Source: Otatea glauca
Lineage: Eukaryota; Streptophyta; Magnoliopsida; Poales; Poaceae
Assembly (NCBI GenBank): GCA_036346275.1
Contig: CM070730.1
Location: forward strand, 45,740,918 to 45,804,917
Reading direction: 5' to 3'
Length of the DNA stretch: 64,000 bases
Made by a program: the position numbers and the translations under genes. Under the pieces are notes generated by a model. The model saw only the letters and a program-made list of their open reading frames with translations. It made no database searches and had not been told where the DNA came from. Below, in pieces: positions 10,306-22,300 of the stretch. Position 1 is the stretch's first letter. Each line of letters begins with the position of its first letter.

Positions 10306-13115
10306 CTATTGGTTTTGCCTATGGCTATGGAGAGGAGAGGAAGGGGATGGTGAGACGAGACGATGAGGTTTACTTCGCCTTTATTGCTTCGGCCGCAGAC
10401 TTTCATGGGCCTGGCCCAACTGAATCAGTATATAGGCCCCGGCCCGACAGAGGGAGGAAGTAATGCATGCGTAAGCAAGCGTGTTTCTTGCTTATTTTGC
10501 CAATGTGCGTGTGCAATATGATAGTGGCCCGAGTGTTTGTGGAATTGCTTTCTAAAAGTGAGCAACGGACCCGTACGAAATATAGGATGAATTTTATGCC
10601 CTGTTTTAGTTGCGGGCATTCCTCTTTATTCCTGTCGGGATTAAACTATTTCCTATGGAACTTTTATAAAAATATCGTATTCCAAACGCAGGCCGTAAGA
10701 AGTATTTGTGCAGCTATTGCTCCCTTAGCTTTCGTGCCTTAATTACTCGTGCGTAACTAGGAGTTATTGTCGAGGAATTTATGAATTGTCAAGTTTAACT
10801 TTGTGCTCTTATTTAGTAGTCTCTTTTGATGATGTATGAATAAATTTATAGGAGGTGCTTCCGTCTATTGCACTGGTTCTGCCGCTATCCTATCATTGAA
10901 TGGAATATTCTTTGCCACGATCTTGCATGAACTTGTTATATATTCGATCAAACTTGTGAAAGTCAAAGCCAATGCTACTCCTCGTTGATATATTGAAGCA
11001 AATGTTCAACTCTTGTGTTTAATGATTAATCCGCTAGAACTCAAGACACAGTAAAGCCAAAATCACTGGTTTGATAGCTTAGGTTTTGTTTGGTACGTCT
11101 TCATATTCCTTTTTTTTAGCTCCTATTTCTGATTATGCAAGAAACCACTTCTTCAAGAATCTAGAGCTAGCTGAGAGAAAAATATGGTAACAAATTGGCT
11201 CCCAAACCCCTACAAGAGAGGATTGGTGGACAAAAGGTCATGCTACACCCTGGTTTTAACACTGGAATTGTATTGGTATCTTATTTCTTTGTATTTGTAC
11301 ATAATTTTTTGAAATTTCTTTGCACTTGTCGCATTCATGTAAATTATTTTTCGCACAGACAACCTATAGTGGCTGAATTGCCCTTTGCCTCAATACCATC
11401 CAAAAACTAGAGCCATGCAATGGTAATAAAATTCTTTTCATTCCAGTAGCGAATAGTATGACCATACAAGTAGTGTAGTAGTAATCCATCGGTTACAACA
11501 TTGCCTCAAGACCATGCTAGAAACAGAAAAAAAAATGGTCTCGAACCAACATACTGATCATGCTCCCTCGGTTTCATTTCATATCCTCCAAGTAGGTCAA
11601 GATTTTACAAGGATTGATCAGGCTAAGATCATCCAAACAATGATACTATGATAAGAGAGAATGATCAAATACACTGTATAAAAGATAGCTATCATGCATC
11701 TTACTAAAGTTCTTTTTCCCTACAGATCACCAATCATGCATTGAGGTCAGTTAAAGGATTCATTTGTTAGAAACAAAGCACCTAGGTACATGCTAGGACT
11801 GATTAGTTTCTCTTCTCCAAATTGATGTATTACATTACAGGACCACATAACCAGGCAGGTAACACATGATCCTTAGGAATATTATCCCCCAAAGCAAATA
11901 AATCCAAACATTGGTGGTCATCACAGCAAGTAGAAATGTCGTGCTTCAATCTTTGACAACAGTCCATAGGATTTTCACTTCATTAATGGGCATGAATCAA
12001 CAAAGGAAATGAAGTTGAGTAAAATTCAAATTATGGAAAAAAAAGACCACAAAAGGAGTTGTAGAAATACATGAATTGATCAAACATGAATTTTTGGATA
12101 CATGGTTTATCATCATATACCCTATTCATCATGCGGTAGAATACATCATTTATACAAAACAATGTCGGTTGCTGGGAACAAGTCTCCAATCAATGGCCAT
12201 AAGGCTGCAATAGATACATTTATTTTTATTATTGTTGTTGATCCCTAGAGCTAATGGCTCAGATAGCTCAATTATACAAATGTTAAATCTTGTTTTTTTT
12301 GTATATTTTTGTCAATAAAATCCCTTGTTTCAAAAAGAAAACCTTTTTCTTTTTTTATCCATTTCCAGAATTGTTAAAAACTCGATTGGATCATGCAGAT
12401 CAATAGATAAGATCACACGATATGTGTATTTTAAATTTTACATAAACAAATATGAGTCAGTATACAGAAATTCCTAATGCGCATGCTACATGTTGTAGTA
12501 CCCTATAATACAACTCATCTTGAGAAGAAATCAAATGCAAGATATGCAGTGTGATACGTACAACTATGTCATATAGTTGAGATATTACTTATCATTTTTA
12601 TTAGTCCACACGCTTCCAAGGTGTTTGATGATTACATTCCTCTACATACTCTACCAAAAATTGTATGCTTTCCTAGAATATTAATATCTTGTTATTTATT
12701 CCCTCAAAAAGAAGGCACCTTATTCTATGTTTGAGCACATGCAAGCACATCAATGTTGATGACTTAGACACATCTCTGATCATCTCATAGTTCTCCGGTT
12801 TACATTTAAAATCCTTTCTATTAGCGAGACAAGTTCATAAGTCGACATTTAAAATCCATTAATCAATATCAACAAGTAATCAAATTGCTAGTTTTCGACA
12901 AATAAAAGAACTAACAATATTGCTATCATGTCATCATTTGGTTCAATTAGAATGTGGTACCACAATTATTGGAATCAAAACAAAAGAAATTACTCAAGGC
13001 ATCAGTTCATTCTAGATATAGGGAAAATATTTTTTGTGCCTTTCCAAATCAAAGAAATTTTACTCAATTCAAACCTAACCAATCAAAAGACGAGGGCTAA
13101 GATCTAGAAATTTGG
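10306..13115. repeat. Tandem duplication, copy B (~2.8 kb)
   Basis: This is the direct repeat of copy A (see 7195-10305). It starts TTTTGCCTATGGCTATGG at about 10312 and ends GAAATTTGGGGGCTATTGG near 13128. The divergence is substantial, with many substitutions and small indels, so the duplication is not recent. It carries a copy of the gene 1 promoter motifs but none of the exon 1 coding sequence. No coding region is recognised. Confidence 0.85.
10420..10436 (-). promoter_or_regulatory. Orphan copy of the gene 1 promoter motifs
   Basis: The duplicate of 7295-7325 keeps the minus-strand TATATA-like box (10429-10434) and the neighbouring TGGGCC motif (about 10417-10412). No gene 1 coding sequence follows; minus-strand transcription from here would enter the end of copy A. 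Activity is unknown. Confidence 0.3.
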
Positions 13116-14068
13116 GGGCTATTGGGCTGTGGAAGGAGTCGAGGGAGGACGAGGTGGCCGTAACGAGGAGGTCTGGAGCTGAGGAAATAGGGATTTTTCA
13201 CAGTGGCGGAATTAGAGTTAAGGGGTGAGGCGGCTCACCTTTGCAGGAGGAGGATGAGGTGTGCGAGGGCTCACCACTGGACATTGTTGCCACGTCACTG
13301 TTGGCCTCGATCTAGTGGCGATGGGGTGTTGAGTGGTGGATACTGGATTTGGGGCGGTGAAGATGAGATTGCAGGCGGCGGCGAGGTCCTATGGGCCGGC
13401 AAGGAGGCGTTAGCAACAACTTCAAAGGTTACTTTGTGTAACGTCGATTGGCTCCCCACGAGAATCCATGAGAAGGTTACTCCTGGTTCCTAGTTTATTT
13501 TTAAGTCAGCTCCTCGTGAGAAGCAGATTCGGGTTATTTTTAGAAGCTAGGTGTTTGGTACGGCTCCACAAAATCTGAATGAGAAGCTAGGAGGAGCTGT
13601 ACCCTGACCTACATATGAAGCATATGAGATGCGCAATGTACTACATGGAGGATATATGGAAGGATGAGGTAAAGTGTACAATCAGATTTTTGTTTAGAAA
13701 GAGAGCGTGTGCACAGCGTACAATTAAAATTCACCACTCGGTGTGTAATATCTGCTGTCAATGTTTACTGCCTTCTCATCCCACAGGCCTAACTATGTTG
13801 CCCAGATTGGCCTAAGAGTAATACTTACGTCGTAAAGCCCGGGTTTCATGGGCCTGGCCTAATCGGATTCTAGCCCAGAGTGACACTAAAGAGACGGAAT
13901 TTAGCAGCAACGTCAAAGCATCCATATGGATGGACTCTCTCTGCCTTGGTGAAGTAGGATTTCCTTCCTTTTCTTCTTCATCTTTGTCGTGCATGGACGC
14001 AGATGTAAATCATTTTCTCTATTAAAAAAAAGGACAGTTCATCTTTATATGCATCACTGAACGGGTCA
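13116..14068. other. Intergenic, no gene recognised
   Basis: A GC-richer patch at 13200-13490 has an open frame without a recognisable domain. Words such as GTGTTTGGTACGGCTCC (13550) and AGGAGCTGTACC (13590) look like remnants of a DNA-transposon arm. A short patch near 13840 (TTTCATGGGCCTGGCC) again resembles the gene 1 promoter leader. Confidence 0.35.
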
Positions 14069-14614
14069 TGTCGACTTTTGTAGTCGGCAATAAATTTATG
14101 GGGTAGGCGCTAGATCTCAAACTCGAAGGTCACACAAGACAAGGGATTTTAGACAGGTTCAGGCCCTCAGCAATGGAGGTAATACTCTAGTCCCGTGTGC
14201 TGGAATTATGCGGATCTCTTGGATCTAAGTTTGCTCAAAGCGCAATATGCTCTGGGCGATATGAGGTGTGCTATGCTCTATGGCTTGATTGCTCTATGCT
14301 TGGATGATCGGCCCTCTATGTTGTTGCCCGCCCTCTCCCTTATATAGCGGGGGTGGGGCGGTTTACAGAGTCCTGATCGGTTTAGAGATTCCGATTGGTT
14401 ACAAGATTCCAGTCGGTTAACAGGATAGAGTTCACATCTTCATCTAACCTATTAACGACTCGGATTACAACCATATCTATCATATCTAAATATAAGTTCA
14501 ACTTCCTTTAGGATATGCCCCCTTGCACACGGCAGCGGTGCCTGACGCGGGGATTATCTTTTGGGCCTCCCTCTTGGGCCTGTCATGAGGGTACCCGGGT
14601 TCTTATATTCTACA
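14069..14614 (-). repeat. 3' LTR of the non-autonomous gypsy element
   Basis: 546 bp, starting TGTCGACTTTTGTAGTCGGC and ending ATATTCTACA on the plus strand. It matches the right LTR with only scattered substitutions, indicating a fairly recent insertion. Confidence 0.88.
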
Positions 14615-15499
14615 GTAGCCCCCGAGTCCTTTGCGATCGAGTTGCCGCCTTCCTGGTTGCAGCCCAACTGAGTCATGCTTCACGCCGAGTACTTCTAGTT
14701 CTTGATGTAGCTTCCCGACTAGTTTTTCTGTACAGTCGAGTGCCCTGTTGTAGGCAAAGAGATCGTGAAGGACTCAATAGAGCTCCACGCGTTAAACTTT
14801 CCGAATGGTTCCTAGCCCCATTATTGGACTTCTGGCAGTCGGCTCATCTTGGGACATACTGTATCCTAAACGATATGCAGAGGTCAAAACGCTTTTCCCG
14901 CTCAAGGCGAAATTCAGCGCCGCTCCCTTTAAATTCATTCGTCGCGAAGTTCTTGATGTAAATCGTTGAAGCGTTGGCTCACACACATCGCATCCAAATT
15001 TAGTAGCCCTGAAATCATGTATATGCAGAACTTAGGCAATGTAAAAACAATTCATTCGGATGTGATGTCCGACTGGTGTATATATAATTTTAGAGTTTTT
15101 TACTCTTTTTCCTTATTGATTTTGAATTCATCCGAGTGGTTTGACTCTTTTTGTTTAAGCACTCTGCCCGACTAGTCTAGCCCCCGAGCGTTGGGAGTCG
15201 GCTCATGGCTCTTTTTCCTAGGCACGCGTTTTGGGTGACTAAAGTTCGCCGTTCATGGGGTCAGAGCTTCACAACTTAGAGTTATCGCACTCGGATTCAC
15301 TTGCAATCGTTAAGCAAAAGAAGAAAAATACAACTCAAAAAAAAGATGTGCGCATGCGCACACTATTAGGTGTAGCCCCCGACTTACTTCTTAGTTGTGG
15401 GTCAACTAAGTAGCAAGTCAGGGTCAACAATTTTATTTATAATGACATAATTGAGTAAAAAGCGACTTAGCTGCTTTATGCTCCATATATTGCTGACGA

Positions 15500-16105
15500 T
15501 CATGCCATCTTTGCTCGTGGCGCAGGCGTAGGCCTGTAGATGAGCTGTAGGCGGCGCTCGGGGCACTGGCGTGGCTCGTGGCCGTGCCGAAGGTGGCGCT
15601 CGGGGCGCGGGCGTAGGCTCGTGGCCGTGTCGAAAGCTGCGTGGGAGCGCGAGTGCGCTTCACCTACCGACTTTTCCTGATTTTGCTGAATTGCGGCCGC
15701 CGTCACTATGACCTTGATCTGGGCCACGATCGGGGCCACCGGGCTATCCGATGCAATCATCGGGTCCAGTTTGTCGAGAAGCGTCTTGGAGGCGACAATG
15801 TTCTGCATTGGCGTGTGGAAGACGGCTTGATCTCCCAACCTGGATTGCAGGAGGTCCTCGCGGACATTGCGGCCGCGAGATCGAAGCGATCGCACCTGCA
15901 CCTCCTTACCCTTACGAAGACGATCTTCCCCCGCAGCTTCCTGTTCTTCTTGTTGGCGCTGGAGATCGGTCTTCTGCTCTTCTATCGCGAAGACGCCACG
16001 AAGATCGCAGCAATTCCTCGCGACACCGACTGGTTTGCCGGCCAAGTCAAAGTGACATACCTGAAATGAGTCGGCTTGAACTTTACCAGATTGGATCTGG
16101 TTCAA
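15500..16105 (-). pseudogene. gag-like open frame of the non-autonomous gypsy element
   Basis: A 201-codon minus-strand frame follows the putative primer-binding site. It has a charged segment rich in Glu, Gln, Arg and Lys and a stretch VFHTPMQNIVASKTLLDKL (about residues 91-109) reminiscent of the N-terminal gag of Tat/Retand-type elements. The C-terminal part is Arg/Pro/His-rich and low in complexity. No zinc knuckle is present. It may encode a truncated gag or may be residual sequence kept for packaging. Confidence 0.5.
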
Positions 16106-16262
16106 GTCTAGGCGGACAAGTTCTCCGCGCGCATCTGCGACGAAGTCCAGGCTCCCGAAGTGGAAAGCCTGGCCGGAGATGAAGGTGGTGGCGATTCCGC
16201 CGATCGCTGCTATCGAGTATGTAGGAAAAGATTATAGCGCTCCCCCTACCTAGCGCGCCAAC

Positions 16263-16808
16263 TGTCGACTTTTGTAGTCGGCAATAAATTTATGGGGTAG
16301 GCGCTAGATCTCAAACTCGAAGGTCACACAAGACAAGGGATTTTAGACAGGTTCAGATCCTCAGCAATGGAGGTAATACCCTAATTCTGTGTGCTGGAAT
16401 TATACGGATCTCTTGGATCTAAGCTTGCTCAAAGCGCAATATGCTCTGGGCGATATGAGGTGTACTATGCTCTATGGCTTGATTGCTCTATGCTTGGATG
16501 ATCGGCCCTCTATGTTGTTGCCCGCCCTCTCCCTTATATAGCGGGGGTGGGGCGGCTTACAGAGTCCTGATCGGTTTAGAGATTCCGATTGGTTACAAGA
16601 TTCTAGTCGGTTAACAGAATAGAGTTCACATCTTCATCTACCCTATTAACGACTCGGATTACAACCATATCTATAATATCTAAATATAAGTTCAACTTTC
16701 TTTAGGATATGCCCCCTTGCGCACGGCAGCGGGGTCTGACGTGGGGATTATCTTCTGAGCCTCTCTCTTGGGCCTGTCATGAGGGTACCCGGGTTCTTAT
16801 ATTCCACA
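16263..16808 (-). repeat. 5' LTR of the non-autonomous gypsy element
   Basis: 546 bp, the same length as the left LTR. In element polarity it begins TGTGGAATATAAG. A minus-strand TATATAA box is at 16540-16534 (14346-14340 in the other LTR), preceded by a C-rich/G-rich tract. Confidence 0.88.
16534..16540 (-). promoter_or_regulatory. TATA box of the 5' LTR
   Basis: TATATAA on the minus strand next to a CCCCACCCCCGC tract, conserved in both LTRs. It would drive transcription leftwards through the interior. Confidence 0.5.
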
Positions 16809-16813
16809 GGTCA

Positions 16814-17159
16814 TTTACACTTTTTTTTTTTTTTTTTTTTTGAATTTTCATTATTTTTTTGGTTCATTTATGCGATAGACCGGTATTCCAAATAGATGGT
16901 TTGGCAGGCCTAGAGCGGCTGTCTTGGCATTGCTTTCTTGTCATGATGGTGTCCTTTTAGTAGTTCCTAAAGCTCTGCTCGGAATTAGTCTCCTACTCTA
17001 ATTTGATAGCTGCAGTTAACTTGCCTCAAGTCTCCTTCCGATAGCCACTGGTTAACTGACGATTGATGTCTGCTTCCTACGTTTCAATTTTGGTGAGAGA
17101 TTAGACATTGCTTGCTTCCAACCATGCTGTTGATCACTTCTTGTTTACTATAAAATCAA
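16814..17159. other. Intergenic stretch with long poly-T tract
   Basis: A run of about 22 T lies at 16821-16842. The rest holds no recognised feature. Confidence 0.4.
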
Positions 17160-17650
17160 CTAGGAATTTTTTCGCGGCGTGCCACGCCGCGGGCGCCATT
17201 TTCTACACGAGAAAGATGAGTTTTTTTCCGGGAAAAAGGCCTAAACGTAATGGTAAAGAAAACGCGGGAAAAATGTAAGTTTTTTTGTGAAGAAGGATCC
17301 GAACGGCTCTGTGGCTGCGAAAAAGGACCTAGATGTAAATTTGGTTGCGCGGAAAAGGACCCGAGCGAAAGGCCTAAAAACGCATAAAGGACCTAAGCGT
17401 AACATATTTTTTTTTTTTTAAAAAAGGACCTGTACGTAAGTTCAAAGGACCTAGACGTAATTTTGCTTTTGTGGAAAAGGACCCGAGCGCAAGCCTCAAA
17501 AACGCATAAAGGACCAAATCGTAATATATATTCTTTTTTTTGGAAGGAGGACCTGTTCGTTATTTTTTTCCGGACAAGGACCAATTTATAATTTTTTTTC
17601 CTTGAAAAGGACCTATCCGTAATTTAAAAAAGGACCCATCCGTAAAAAAT
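17160..17650 (-). mobile_element. Helitron-like element, reversed, with canonical 3' terminus
   Basis: Read on the minus strand, the left boundary is a textbook Helitron 3' end. A GC hairpin with arms GCGGCGT/ACGCCGC (17190-17174) lies 10 nt before CTAG (17163-17160), and the next base is T. The interior is made of drifting units with AAAGGACCTAGACGTAA (near 17381, 17433, 17448, 17505), the same phrase seen at 1091-1687 and 44241-44684. The 5' boundary is not resolved; the unit pattern stops near 17650, before a palindromic GGCTCGAGCC/GAGCCGAGCC cluster. It has no coding capacity. Confidence 0.7.
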
Positions 17651-19373
17651 TTTCGGCTCGGCTTGTGGCTCGAGCCGAGCCGCGAGCCGAGCCGGCTCAC
17701 CTGGCGACGTGGACACGCTCTCCTGGCCGGAACTCTTCCGGGATTAGAGATTGGTATTATTCATGGTGATGTGCTGTGGTATGGTGGTTCCTTTCAGGCA
17801 ATCACTAGGAGTTGTTTCCAAGCAGAAGCAAAGACCACAGGCGAAATCATTGGAAAGCTTCCTCTTTTTCTTAGTGCATGCATTTGATGCTTGCTTGCAA
17901 GGCATAATTAGCTCTCAAACTAGACAGCGATGAACTGTTTAAACGCAACAGTTATAAATCACTATTTTTTCAATAAAAAAGGGGGGGAAATTGGATATCA
18001 ACTATTCCCACGACGTCTGATGACTGCAGCTAAATCTGAATTCCACCAACACTATTTTATATATATCATAGTGGTGCGTGGAAAGTTTTTTTTGACCTGT
18101 CTCTTTTGACCTCCTTTTCCTCTCACGACCTAATCTTTTTTTTTCTTTCGGTTGCAGTAGAGATCTACAGGAGTCTGACACCTAGAGAGAGGATGTTGCT
18201 ATCAGCTCAATCTAGTGGCATTTTGCACCTTGGCTGAATAGCAAATCAGCAATGCAGTTGGTGCTTGGTCACATGTATTGTTGTTGCATGATATTGGAAG
18301 AACGTGTGCTTCAATTGACCATCTCCTTAGACCTAGATCTAGTTGTATCACTAAAGAAATTAAAAGGCGAATTAAATCCTCAAAACGTCATTAAGGATTT
18401 AAGAACCACAAGTTAGCACATGGAATGGAAATAAAAAAAAGAATCATTATTTATTTATTTATTTTTTGCATTCTTTTGACCAACTTTTATCTTTCTTGCT
18501 ATATCTTGTTGCTCTTTTCCTCCTAGTTACTACTTCATCGTATCCATAACCATACCCCTCTCAATAGGTGTACTAATATTGTTGACCTTGAAAATTCTTA
18601 GATGCTAAGTGTTTGACAAACCACAAGATATCAAAGTTAACCCGAGCTAAGCAGTTGAATGAATATTTTGAGTTTTCCAATTCAACTCAAAATTCCAAAC
18701 CTTGAACTTGAATTCAAATTTGAAGCCGGCGAGTACGAGTTTCGTCTAGCGCCCTTAACGTTAGTATTGACGCGTGTCTCTGACCATTAAATTACTTCTC
18801 TCCTTTTTTTTCACCGACCATCGTAATTGCTGAGTTGAGTCTTGAGAGACTTGAGATGCAAAATAAAGAAGAGAAGAAAAAAAAAACAAAAAAAAAGATA
18901 AGGGAAATAGACCGAGTACTTGCCAGTTGCCAGAAACCAAACAAACAAAAGGACCCAAGGAAAGGCCACCACTGGGAGAGAGAGATCTCCAGCGGGGCGA
19001 CGCCTCGCGATTTCCGGCGGCAAGGTTCGATTTTGATCCCACCTCCGGATTCCCCACCCCAATTTGCCCCTACCCGGTTCGCTGGATTCTGTAAGGTGCT
19101 AGAGAAAGATCCCAATTTTTACAGTCACAGTTCTTGGCGCCGGTTGTGGTTTGCGTGTTCCTGATTCGGCAGTTGCTGGGCTGGAGGGAGTTTCGAGTGC
19201 TATGTTCTGATTCGGATCTGCGGAGGAGTCTGGTCTGGTGCTCCAATTCGGCGAGCAATGAGGGTTCTTGACGCGTGACCTGATGCGGGAGCCGTACTGG
19301 GAGAAGGTTTCTTGAAGTTTTTGTTTGTGTTTTCTTGGAGTGAAGTTTCTTGCCGGAATCGCCCAATCGTGCT
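17651..19373. other. Upstream region and 5' UTR of the kinase gene
   Basis: A palindromic cluster of GGCTCG/CGAGCC words lies at 17653-17700. No gene is recognised at 17700-18780. The last few hundred bases before 19374 become GC-richer and purine/pyrimidine-patchy, with an A-rich tract at 18868-18900, and presumably contain the kinase promoter and leader. A leader intron could exist (GTAAGG at 19091) but cannot be shown. Confidence 0.4.
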
Positions 19374-22300
19374 ATGGGCTGTGTCAGTTCGAAGCAATTC
19401 CTCGGCGGCGACGAGCGTGGCGGCGAGGGGAAGCCTCGGCGGCGCCCGTCGAGCAACTCACTGAAGCGTCTGGTTAGTTTCAGCTCCAGCAAGAGGCATG
19501 AGGAGTTGGAAGAGGAGGATGAAGAAGGGGTGGTTGTGGCAGCAGCCACGTCCTCGAGTGCCGGACGTCGCGTGGGGAACGATGCAAGCACGGCGAGGTT
19601 AATTCGGAAGCCCCCAGCTCCGGTGGTTGAGGCTGTGGCGGCATTGCCGGAAGATGCGGCCGCGATGGCGGTTGGCGTGGTTGATGCAGAGAGGCCAGTT
19701 GCTGCACCTGGGAATTGGAGGCGTGCTCCGAATGGCGTGTCGGAGCAAGAGCCAAGGAGTGGTGGCATCAAGAGTGAGGCGAAACCGAGGATAACAGATG
19801 TGCCCAATGGAGTGCAGGGGGAGCATGTGGCGGCTGGCTGGCCAAGGTGGCTCACAGAGGTGGCGGCAGAGGCGGTCCGTGGGTGGCAGCCGCGGAAGGC
19901 AGAGTCTTTCGAGAAGTTGGACAAGGTTCATCCTTATGTCGACCCTTAATTTTCCAACAAATTTATCATCTTGTTTCTGATTTTTCAGGACCTTCATTAG
20001 CCATCTATGTTCTGGATCATGTTTACATGCGATTGAGTATTTGATTGTGACTGTTTCGGAGTGCTTGAATTTTCCAATGGTATAGGATATTCTGTTAGGT
20101 GCAAAAGTAGGCGCATTTCTAGAAATTGTAAGATTTTTGAATATCATTCTTGATGGTGTTTTGTAGTTAGACAAATAGACTGCAACATTATAGGAGAAGT
20201 TCCTGACAAGCCTCTTACTTCTGTGAAACAATCTGATTGATTAGAATTGAAATTACTATTGAACTACTGAATCTATGCAAATACTTTTTCTCACCCCCGC
20301 TGTTCTAATATTTCAGATAGGGCAAGGTACCTACAGTAGTGTTTACAAAGCACGTGACCTTGTGAACGGAAAAATCGTGGCACTTAAGAAAGTTCGCTTT
20401 GCCAATATGGACCCAGAGAGTGTTCGATTTATGGCAAGGGAAATTCACATTTTAAGAAGACTTGATCATCCAAATGTTATTAAGCTTGAAGGTTTGGTGA
20501 CGTCGCGCATGTCTAGTAGCTTGTATCTTGTATTTGAATACATGGAGCATGATCTTGCGGGACTTGCATCTACACCTGGCATAAAATTCAAAGAGCCTCA
20601 GGTTAGATATGTCCTCTGATCTTCCATTTCAAAGGTTTTCCATTGTGCCTTCTGTTTTCATGCCGTACTCACTGTGAAAAATGGCCATTTCAGGTCAAGT
20701 GTTACATGCAACAGCTACTTTCTGGACTTGACCACTGCCATAATCGTGGTGTTTTGCATCGGGATATAAAGGGTGCAAACCTTCTTCTTGACAATAATGG
20801 TGCCCTCAAAATAGCAGATTTTGGTCTAGCTACATTCTTTAATCCGAACCAAAAGCAGCATTTGACAAGTCGTGTGGTAACATTGTGGTACCGGCCTCCA
20901 GAACTTTTGCTGGGCGCTACAAACTATGGTGCTGCTGTTGATCTCTGGAGTTCTGGTTGCATTCTTGCCGAATTGCTGTCAGGGAAGCCTATCATGCCAG
21001 GACGAACTGAGGTACTGTTTGACTGTTCATACTTCATACTCTTCTCAGAATTGCAGACTGTTGCAATCTAAGACTAATAATTCCTCTTTTTTTACTTGCG
21101 ATAGTCCTGGAATTATCTACTACAACAATTTTACGAGTCTATGTTGTTTCTTGTATGGCACTTACGGTAAAAAATTTAATTGGGCTGGATTAACAAAATT
21201 ATGAAGCTGCTGAAGGTGAAATTGACACAATGAACTGTGTATTTTGATAAATTTTGAGCATGTTAAGGAATAGAACATGGGTAAATTATGCAATAAACAG
21301 GATGATGAGCACTTAATGTCTTTAAAATAAAATTAATCAGTTCGTAGAGCCAAATATACAACCATAAATCACTATGGTTAGCTCAAGATGATTGTAGCTT
21401 GTGATTTAGTAATACTATGTAGTTCCTATATGTATATCCCACATCATATTCATATGATTAGCATATACTACAGCTTGAGTGATACCAGGCCTATTTTTAC
21501 ACGGATAAATACCAGTCTAAAGTTAACAATGCTCCCATTAAACTTTCTATCTTCAAGGTGAATGGTCATCTTGTTTATGATATGCTTGTAATTTTAGACT
21601 CTTTGACTAGCAAATCTATGTGAATTTCCAATGTTTATTTTTGTTGTCCAAACTCTTTCAGGTGGAACAGTTGCACAAAATATTCAAGCTTTGTGGTTCA
21701 CCATCAGAGGAGTTCTGGGCTAATTTGAAGTTGTCGCGTGCTACCATCTTCAAGCCACAACATCCTTATCGTCGTTGTGTGAATGATGTATATAAAGACT
21801 TCCCTCCTTCGGCTTTAGCACTTTTGGACCGTTTACTTGCTGTAGAACCTGAAAATAGGGGTACCGCTGCTTCTGCCCTTGAAAGTGAAGTAAGTTCTGG
21901 CCCTTACATCTATTGATTTGTATGGCTGGTGTATTGTGTGCCCTGAAGAGAATCTATAGTCTCTCACAATCCGCTAAAACTGCTTTTGTGTCCCTGCAAA
22001 CATATAAATGCCATTGGCATGACATTTGGCCAATGAATCTTAAAATATGAATATCTTTGTTATTTTTTATTCATATATTGTGAATTTCATGAGATTACTT
22101 TTAAGAAGGGAATAATATATTTTGAAGTTAACACTAAGAGTTCGGTCAAAAAAGTTAACATTAAGAGATTTTATTTCTATTATTTTCCTTTTGACTTTAT
22201 GGATTAGTTCATAAAAGATTTGGTTGTATCTGTATATCTGAAACTACCCCCCTTAACTTCTGTTGTATAATCTGCCCTTTTACTTTATACCTTAGTTCTT

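Larger units (their letters stand above)
14069..16808 (-). mobile_element. Non-autonomous gypsy-type LTR retrotransposon (2740 bp)
   Basis: Two direct LTRs of 546 bp each (14069-14614 and 16263-16808) are flanked by a perfect 5-bp target duplication GGTCA (14064-14068 and 16809-16813). Polarity is minus: the putative primer-binding site GTTGGCGCGCTAGGTAG adjoins the right LTR (16262-16246), and a polypurine tract GGACTCGGGGGCTAC adjoins the left LTR (14629-14615). The 1648-bp interior has room only for a gag-like frame (16105-15500); no protease, RT or integrase is seen. The design recalls the non-autonomous partners of Tat/Retand-type gypsy elements in grasses (Dasheng with RIRE2 in rice). 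Confidence 0.88.

Noticed and set aside
15641..16182. Plus-strand ORFs opposite the gag-like frame
   Set aside because: Antisense shadows; the primer site, polypurine tract and TATA boxes all place the element on the minus strand.
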